This document shows, piece by piece, positions 7,901 through 10,539 of a stretch of 10,539 bases of DNA; positions within the stretch are counted from its first letter, which is position 1; the number at the start of each line of letters is the position of its first letter. The stretch comes from an uncultured Clostridia bacterium (GTDB lineage Bacteria > Bacillota > Clostridia > TANB77 > CAG-508): the NCBI GenBank assembly GCA_947623615.1, contig CANQHH010000029.1, positions 1 through 10,539 on the forward strand, given 5' to 3'. Below the pieces are notes generated by a model. The model had not been told where the DNA came from. It saw only the letters and a list, made by a program, of their open reading frames with translations, and made no database searches. The translations under genes were made by a program, and so were the position numbers.

Positions 7901-9037
7901 AAAAATACAGGACTAACATATACAGGAAATCCGAATGAATATGAATTTGGTTTGAACCCTGAAAATGTTAAGAAGTTTGAAGTAGAAGAGTCAACTGAAG
8001 TACAATATATTAAGATTGTTGCAGATAGAACAAATGGTAACTGGTTTACTGCAAGAATGTTTAATATATTTCAAGATTTAACTAAAAATCCACATCCAAC
8101 AGCAGGAATTGCATTTAGTACAACAAACCCAACAAATAAAAGTGTTGAAGCAAGATTGGTAAATCCAAGTACAAAAATAAAAATAACTAATAATGATGGA
8201 AAAGATACATATATTTTTACAGATAATGATTCATTTACATTTCAATTTATAGATGAGGAAACTGGAAAAACTGGTACAGCAGAAGCAAGAGTGGATTGGA
8301 TTGATAAAGAACCACCAACAGCAACTATTGAATATAGCACAAAAAATGAAACAGAAGGAGAAGTTGTTGCAAGGCTTGTGCCAAGTGAGGAAGTTATAAT
8401 AACTAATAATGCACATAATAAAAATAATAACAATGGTAAATTATATACATTTACTCGAAATGGTGAATTTGAATATGAATTTCAGGATTTAGCTGGAAAT
8501 ACAGGAAAAGCAAAGGCAAAGGTAAATTGGATAAAAGGCTCAAACTCAGAGCCAGATATGAATGGACCTTTACCAGAGGAAGAAAGTAAACCAGAAGAAG
8601 AAACTAAGCCGGGAGATGAGGTTAAGCCAGAAGAGGAAGATAAACAGGAAGAAGAGGTTAAGCCAGGAGAAGAAAGCAAACAGGAAGAAGAAACTAAACC
8701 AGAAGAAGAAAACAAACAGAAAGAAGAGGCTAAGACTGAAGAAGAGAATAGGACAAAAGAAGAAACTAAAACACAAGATGAGGAAACTAGTAAAGCTGTT
8801 GAAAAAGAGCAAAGAGAAAATTTAGATATAAATATAGGAACAAAGAAGATTGCAGATAATAATACAGAAAGGCAAAAAGTCAATAATACAGTTGTAAATA
8901 AGAATAAATCAATTAGTGATAATACAGTTAGTAATGGCTCTTTACCTCAAACAGGTAGTAATTTAAGTATAGTTTTAATTGTAGTTATTACAATAGTTGG
9001 AATATCTTCAGTAGTATTTTATATTAAAAGCAAGTAA
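4937..9037 (+). CDS. Cell-wall-anchored (LPQTG) protein with NPCBM, transglutaminase-like core and F5/8C domains, 1366 aa
   Basis: Exported and covalently anchored by sortase. ATG 4937 is chosen because GGGGG (4926-4930) lies 6 bases upstream; the in-frame ATG at 4931 directly abuts it. Domains: signal peptide 1-37 (basic start, hydrophobic core, cut after Tyr-Ser-Tyr-Ala); NPCBM/NEW2 carbohydrate-binding-like module about 47-200; helical region about 205-440; transglutaminase/cysteine-protease-like core about 470-575 with Cys486 in Gly-Ala-Val-Cys-Gly-Gly, His512 in Pro-Gly-His-Ala, and Asp531 or Asp533 after Trp-Thr-Ile; TPR-like helices about 576-625; Ig-like modules about 710-890; F5/8 type C (CBM32-like) about 896-1045; two Ig-like repeats 1054-1203; Glu/Lys repeat stalk 1213-1278; LPQTG 1336-1340, a hydrophobic segment and a Lys-Ser-Lys tail. 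No HExxH is seen, so it is not an M60 zinc protease, though the flanking modules resemble those of clostridial M60 proteins. Likely acts on glycosylated host or bacterial surface protein; the substrate is unknown and the catalytic assignment is inferred. Confidence 0.9.
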   Translation: MGKNAKNKKMQMSFLVKIFICFLLSILFGLSGKYSYAVSNDTKAERCYLSNISYITDKSHASSGHYIKLDKNDSDKELILNVKGKPQVFIKGICAWASSEIIYDISKYDYDYFTSYIGVDVSEQSNYFNTGTKFYIYTSKDATNWEKRYESNTLYGWSDAEFVKVELKDSKYLKLVADKNSPNWWAEWYDEAIYADAKLVKADYKEDTTSKVEFIKTLKEYDDIIKSHDGEEISDDYELTLLQREFVKNVGYDTLMAFVRCEDSYKETVKWLMTDLENLRLYILGGEPDGNYVSSLQVLDQLYSKHKKDLDIKEKTEHGTVYGELYKKMMITLSLTHSAQVSLWMDTTSPENQSDAVKRYEIYKELHKNNKFVVSDKQDHTPWFEDLKVEEMRFVLNNIIDDEEILWLNEYTQKYIDENPGKEEEYLQPHHYMKYIWPDYSRAEFHDLSKKDEWDKKYGYPFSKYGITYKPGVVKLWMNIEGGAVCGGISKIGSNIRGVHGTPSSVISQPGHAALIYYRKDKEGNGYWTIDNDVSGWAQSGKTERLSLRMPLGWGSDSYVEGWAASYIVLAQEALNNFDDYEKATELIILANSYEGNQKKQEELYRQALEIQPINIDAWYGLIKLYKADETKTEKDYYNLATEIGENLKCFPLPMYNLTNLLSDKLTSTEYSFKFTLLQTKILTEGSNLDKDSNLVYQPSITRTVASYLLGQMDTELAKFSFDGEDAGKIVLSSKYDKSGVNWDYSIDGKKTWTDIVFTADQEHKLSLTDEQINKINTEDDIYVHIVGTGYEDENIYKIDITEQSNLSSLYANDLENRVVGVELNTQWRYIENEETSMVSVAVNDDNEWTSYEIASPDLTGNVTIQIRQPATGAKIASEPNTYTFTEDNQPKERRYVPVSHLSIHEVSTEATGAGRNGEAVNSIDGNYNTRYHSNWNGEDTQRYIVIKVDRPIYLSAVEFVPAGGGNGKIVDGTVYGSMDGTTWEELSKNTGLTYTGNPNEYEFGLNPENVKKFEVEESTEVQYIKIVADRTNGNWFTARMFNIFQDLTKNPHPTAGIAFSTTNPTNKSVEARLVNPSTKIKITNNDGKDTYIFTDNDSFTFQFIDEETGKTGTAEARVDWIDKEPPTATIEYSTKNETEGEVVARLVPSEEVIITNNAHNKNNNNGKLYTFTRNGEFEYEFQDLAGNTGKAKAKVNWIKGSNSEPDMNGPLPEEESKPEEETKPGDEVKPEEEDKQEEEVKPGEESKQEEETKPEEENKQKEEAKTEEENRTKEETKTQDEETSKAVEKEQRENLDINIGTKKIADNNTERQKVNNTVVNKNKSISDNTVSNGSLPQTGSNLSIVLIVVITIVGISSVVFYIKSK
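8096..8542 (+). repeat. Tandem pair of Ig-like repeats in the surface protein
   Basis: Residues 1054-1126 and 1127-1203 line up: each begins Pro-Thr-Ala, has a Val-x-Ala-Arg-Leu-Val strand, an Ile-Thr-Asn-Asn turn, a Tyr-x-Phe-Thr strand and closes with Ala-Lys/Arg-Val-Asn/Asp-Trp-Ile. The second copy carries an Asn-rich insertion. They probably project the F5/8C and catalytic parts away from the wall. Confidence 0.8.
8573..8770 (+). repeat. Eleven 18-bp units coding a Glu/Lys hexapeptide stalk
   Basis: Starting at Pro1213 the protein repeats every six residues as Pro/Gln/Thr, Glu/Gly/Lys, Glu/Asp, Glu, variable, Lys/Arg for 11 units; a degenerate twelfth lacks the final Lys. Units 4-9 alternate Pro and Gln at the first position, giving a 36-bp higher-order period. 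The coding strand is almost pure purine. Such charged repeats commonly span the cell wall just before an LPXTG signal, and copy number may change by slippage. Confidence 0.85.
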
Positions 9038-9047
9038 TAAATTATTT

Positions 9048-9089
9048 AAATAACTAAAGGTTACAAGTTAATCTTTAGTTATTTTTTTT
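9048..9089 (+). terminator. Rho-independent terminator after the LPQTG protein
   Basis: A 16-bp stem (9048-9063 with 9069-9084, one G-T wobble) around the loop CAAGT, running into a T-tract to 9089. It begins 10 bases after the stop codon. Confidence 0.9.
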
Positions 9090-9092
9090 CTA

Positions 9093-9121
9093 TGTACATA
9101 TAAAGAAAAAGATGGTATAAT
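9093..9121 (+). promoter_or_regulatory. Extended -10 promoter for the acetyltransferase-kinase fusion gene
   Basis: TATAAT (9116-9121) preceded by TGG (TGn extended -10), with TGTACA (9093-9098) at a 17-base spacing as a 4/6 match to the -35. It sits just after the terminator, so the next gene is a separate transcription unit. Confidence 0.7.
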
Positions 9122-9154
9122 TTGAAAAAAAAAATCTTTTAGGAGAATGGAAAT

Positions 9155-10120
9155 ATGTTAAAAATATATAATCTAAAAGATAAAACGAAATTTATAGAAG
9201 AAGTTGCAATACTTACACAAAAAGAATGGGGACAAAAAGATTTATCAAAAGAGAAATTTGAGGGAAAAGTAAAAAATAAAATTTTGAAAATAAAATCGAA
9301 TTTTGAAAAGGCAAATTATTGCAAACTGATACTATTAGATAATGATAGCTTAATTGGATTTATTTCAATTTTTCCAAAAGATGGGGAAGAAAGAACGGAC
9401 TTGTCACCTTGGTATGCGACAATGTATGTGAAAGAAAAATATAGAGGAAAAGGTTATTCAAAGATATTAAATAATGCTATACTATATGAAGCAAGAAAAA
9501 GAAACATTAATAGATTGTATTTAAAAACAGACCTAGAAAATTATTATGAAAAGTTTGGAGCAAAATTTATAGAAGTACTATCAAATGGAGAGAAATTATA
9601 TTATTTTGATATACCAACTAATAGAATATCAATCATAGGAGGTTCTGGAAGTGGTAAAACCACATTAACTAATATCCTATCAGAAAAATTAAATATACCT
9701 GCTGTACATTTAGATGGAATAAACTATAATGCTAATTGGGTTCAGAAGGATAAAAACGAAAGAGATGAAATTATTTCTTCTAAAACAAAAGAAGAAAAAT
9801 GGATTATTGATGGCAATTATAATAAAACATTAAAAGAAAGATTAGATAGCGCTGAATTGATAATATGGTTAGATTATTCAACTTTTGCTAATTTGAGAGG
9901 TGTATTAAAAAGAATTTGTAAAAATTACAATAAGGAGAGAGAGGAGATTCCTGGTTGTAAAGAACGTATTGATTTTACTTTTCTGAAATATGTAGTTACA
10001 TATAATAAGAAAAAAAGACCAAAAATTCTCGAACTTTTAAAAGATATTCCAGATGAAAAAATTTTGATATTTAAGAAACAAAAGGATTTAAATAAATGGC
10101 TTAAAGATTATTATATATAA
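9155..10120 (+). CDS. GNAT acetyltransferase fused to a FlaR-like P-loop kinase, 321 aa
   Basis: ATG 9155 follows AGGAG (9141-9145) by 9 bases. Residues 1 to about 152 form a GNAT N-acetyltransferase domain: a central strand pair ending in Met-Tyr-Val, the acetyl-CoA loop Arg97-Gly-Lys-Gly100 and a late Tyr-Tyr-Glu-Lys-Phe-Gly-Ala motif typical of the fold. Residues about 157-321 form a P-loop NTPase: Walker A Gly-Gly-Ser-Gly-Ser-Gly-Lys-Thr at 162-169, His-Leu-Asp at 185-187, Trp-Ile-Ile-Asp-Gly-Asn-Tyr at 216-222 and the hydrophobic strand Leu-Ile-Ile-Trp-Leu-Asp at 235-240. This pattern fits the adenylate-kinase-like family annotated as topology modulation protein FlaR. Each half is about normal size and all visible core motifs are intact, so this is a true fusion and not a frameshift artefact. 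Substrates are unknown; small molecules or nucleotides are the likely type for such kinases. Confidence 0.9.
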   Translation: MLKIYNLKDKTKFIEEVAILTQKEWGQKDLSKEKFEGKVKNKILKIKSNFEKANYCKLILLDNDSLIGFISIFPKDGEERTDLSPWYATMYVKEKYRGKGYSKILNNAILYEARKRNINRLYLKTDLENYYEKFGAKFIEVLSNGEKLYYFDIPTNRISIIGGSGSGKTTLTNILSEKLNIPAVHLDGINYNANWVQKDKNERDEIISSKTKEEKWIIDGNYNKTLKERLDSAELIIWLDYSTFANLRGVLKRICKNYNKEREEIPGCKERIDFTFLKYVVTYNKKKRPKILELLKDIPDEKILIFKKQKDLNKWLKDYYI

Positions 10121-10121
10121 G

Positions 10122-10164
10122 AGAATGGTTTTTGAAGCAAAAGGCGAAACCATTCTTATTTTTT
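10122..10164 (+). terminator. Rho-independent terminator after the GNAT-kinase gene
   Basis: AGAATGGTTT (10122-10131) pairs exactly with AAACCATTCT (10147-10156) across a 15-base loop, followed by TATTTTTT. It starts one base after the stop codon. Confidence 0.88.
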
Positions 10165-10251
10165 GCTTATTCAAATAGAAGGACAATTTGTAATAAAACC
10201 TTTTTTTTAGAATAAAATTGAATAACAAAATTTTTATAAGGAGAAAATGTA

Positions 10252-10449
10252 TTGGAAAATCAGAATAAGAATGTAGATAATTTAACAAAAGCAGGAAGTA
10301 TATATCAATTTAAAGTAGGGAATATGTGTGTTGATATGATATATTCTAAAAATAATAAGAGGTTTGATGAATGTATGTTAAATATTTTAAAACAGAAGGT
10401 ATTTACAAAGTCAGGTTGCAATGTCAGTAGAAATGAGGTAAAAGATTAA
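10252..10449 (+). CDS. Small protein upstream of the third recombinase, 65 aa, TTG start
   Basis: The start TTG 10252 is set by AAGGAG (10238-10243) with an 8-base gap. A nearby ATG at 10247 is in another frame, only 3 bases from the site, and soon hits a stop. The product has a polar N-terminus, two likely beta strands (around Ser-Ile-Tyr-Gln-Phe and Met-Cys-Val-Asp-Met-Ile-Tyr), a likely helix with Cys-Met-Leu-Asn-Ile-Leu, and a charged tail. The layout and position recall the small TnpW-like proteins of clostridial transposons, but no diagnostic motif is certain. Its stop overlaps the next start by one base, implying translational coupling and linked function. No convincing promoter was found in 10165-10237. 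Confidence 0.68.
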   Translation: MENQNKNVDNLTKAGSIYQFKVGNMCVDMIYSKNNKRFDECMLNILKQKVFTKSGCNVSRNEVKD

Positions 10450-10539
10450 TGGCAGGGCGAAAGTCGAAGTATTCTTCTACAGAAAATAATAATATAAAAC
10501 GTAAAATATGGTCAGTAGCATTGTATATTAGACTTTCAC
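10449..10539 (+). CDS. Large serine recombinase 3, N-terminal fragment cut by the window end
   Basis: ATG 10449 shares its A with the TAA of the upstream small gene; GAGGT (10435-10439) lies 9 bases before it. Thirty residues are visible: a basic, Ser/Asn-rich leader of about 20 residues and then Val-Ala-Leu-Tyr-Ile-Arg-Leu-Ser, the catalytic-strand signature of serine recombinases, with nucleophile Ser30 encoded by the last complete codon (10536-10538). The leader is longer than in recombinases 1 and 2, so this is a different subgroup. Completeness cannot be judged here. Confidence 0.8.
   Translation, partial: MAGRKSKYSSTENNNIKRKIWSVALYIRLS

Noticed and set aside
8573..8770. Regular repeat considered as a CRISPR-like array.
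   Set aside because: Units are 18 bp, contiguous without spacers, and in frame inside a protein gene.
8482..8883. Open frames on both strands across the Glu/Lys repeat (87 aa on +, 133 and 80 aa on -).
   Set aside because: They are by-products of the purine-rich 18-bp repeat and neighbouring codon bias in the real gene; compositions are extreme (Lys/Arg or Ser/Phe runs).
10165..10237. Promoter for the second small gene (TAGAAT near 10208, TTGTAA near 10188).
   Set aside because: The spacing is about 14 bases and the hexamers are poor, so no promoter is called.

Overview
The window is strongly AT-rich and almost fully coding on the + strand. It looks like a low-GC Gram-positive (Bacillota), most likely a clostridial, gut-type lineage. 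The grounds are a C-terminal LPQTG sortase signal, strong AAGGAGG-type ribosome sites, AT-biased codons with TGG for Trp, TTG starts, NPCBM and F5/8C modules typical of clostridial surface proteins, and tandem large serine recombinases. No species can be named from the sequence alone.

Layout. (1) 3-1319: the C-terminal part of a modular secreted or surface protein (Cys/Trp motif, Ig-like modules, Thr/Ala/Lys linker, FN3), closed by a strong terminator. (2) 1450-4700: a compact recombinase operon. It holds a 50-residue small protein and two complete large serine recombinases (514 and 503 aa) separated by one base, and ends in a weak terminator that overlaps the last stop codon. (3) 4701-4936: a 236-base spacer with a perfect but ownerless Shine-Dalgarno sequence and then a near-consensus extended -10 promoter. 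(4) 4937-9037: a 1366-aa cell-wall-anchored protein with signal peptide, NPCBM, a transglutaminase-like Cys/His/Asp core, Ig-like modules, F5/8C, two Ig-like repeats, an 18-bp-period Glu/Lys tandem repeat and LPQTG, followed by a terminator. (5) 9155-10120: a fusion of a GNAT acetyltransferase and a FlaR-type P-loop kinase, with its own promoter and terminator. (6) 10252-10539: a second small protein (65 aa, TTG start) coupled by a one-base overlap to a third large serine recombinase. The window ends one base after the catalytic serine codon of that recombinase.

How the parts may work together. Two 'small protein + large serine recombinase' modules bracket a cell-surface gene and an enzyme-fusion gene. 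Either two separate integrative elements sit close together on either side of resident genes, or the genes between are cargo of one larger element. The window alone cannot decide this, because no clear attachment-site repeats are visible. The most unusual proteins are the anchored transglutaminase-like protein and the acetyltransferase-kinase fusion. The most distinctive architecture is the repeated pairing of a tiny protein, possibly of beta-beta-alpha layout, with a large serine recombinase.
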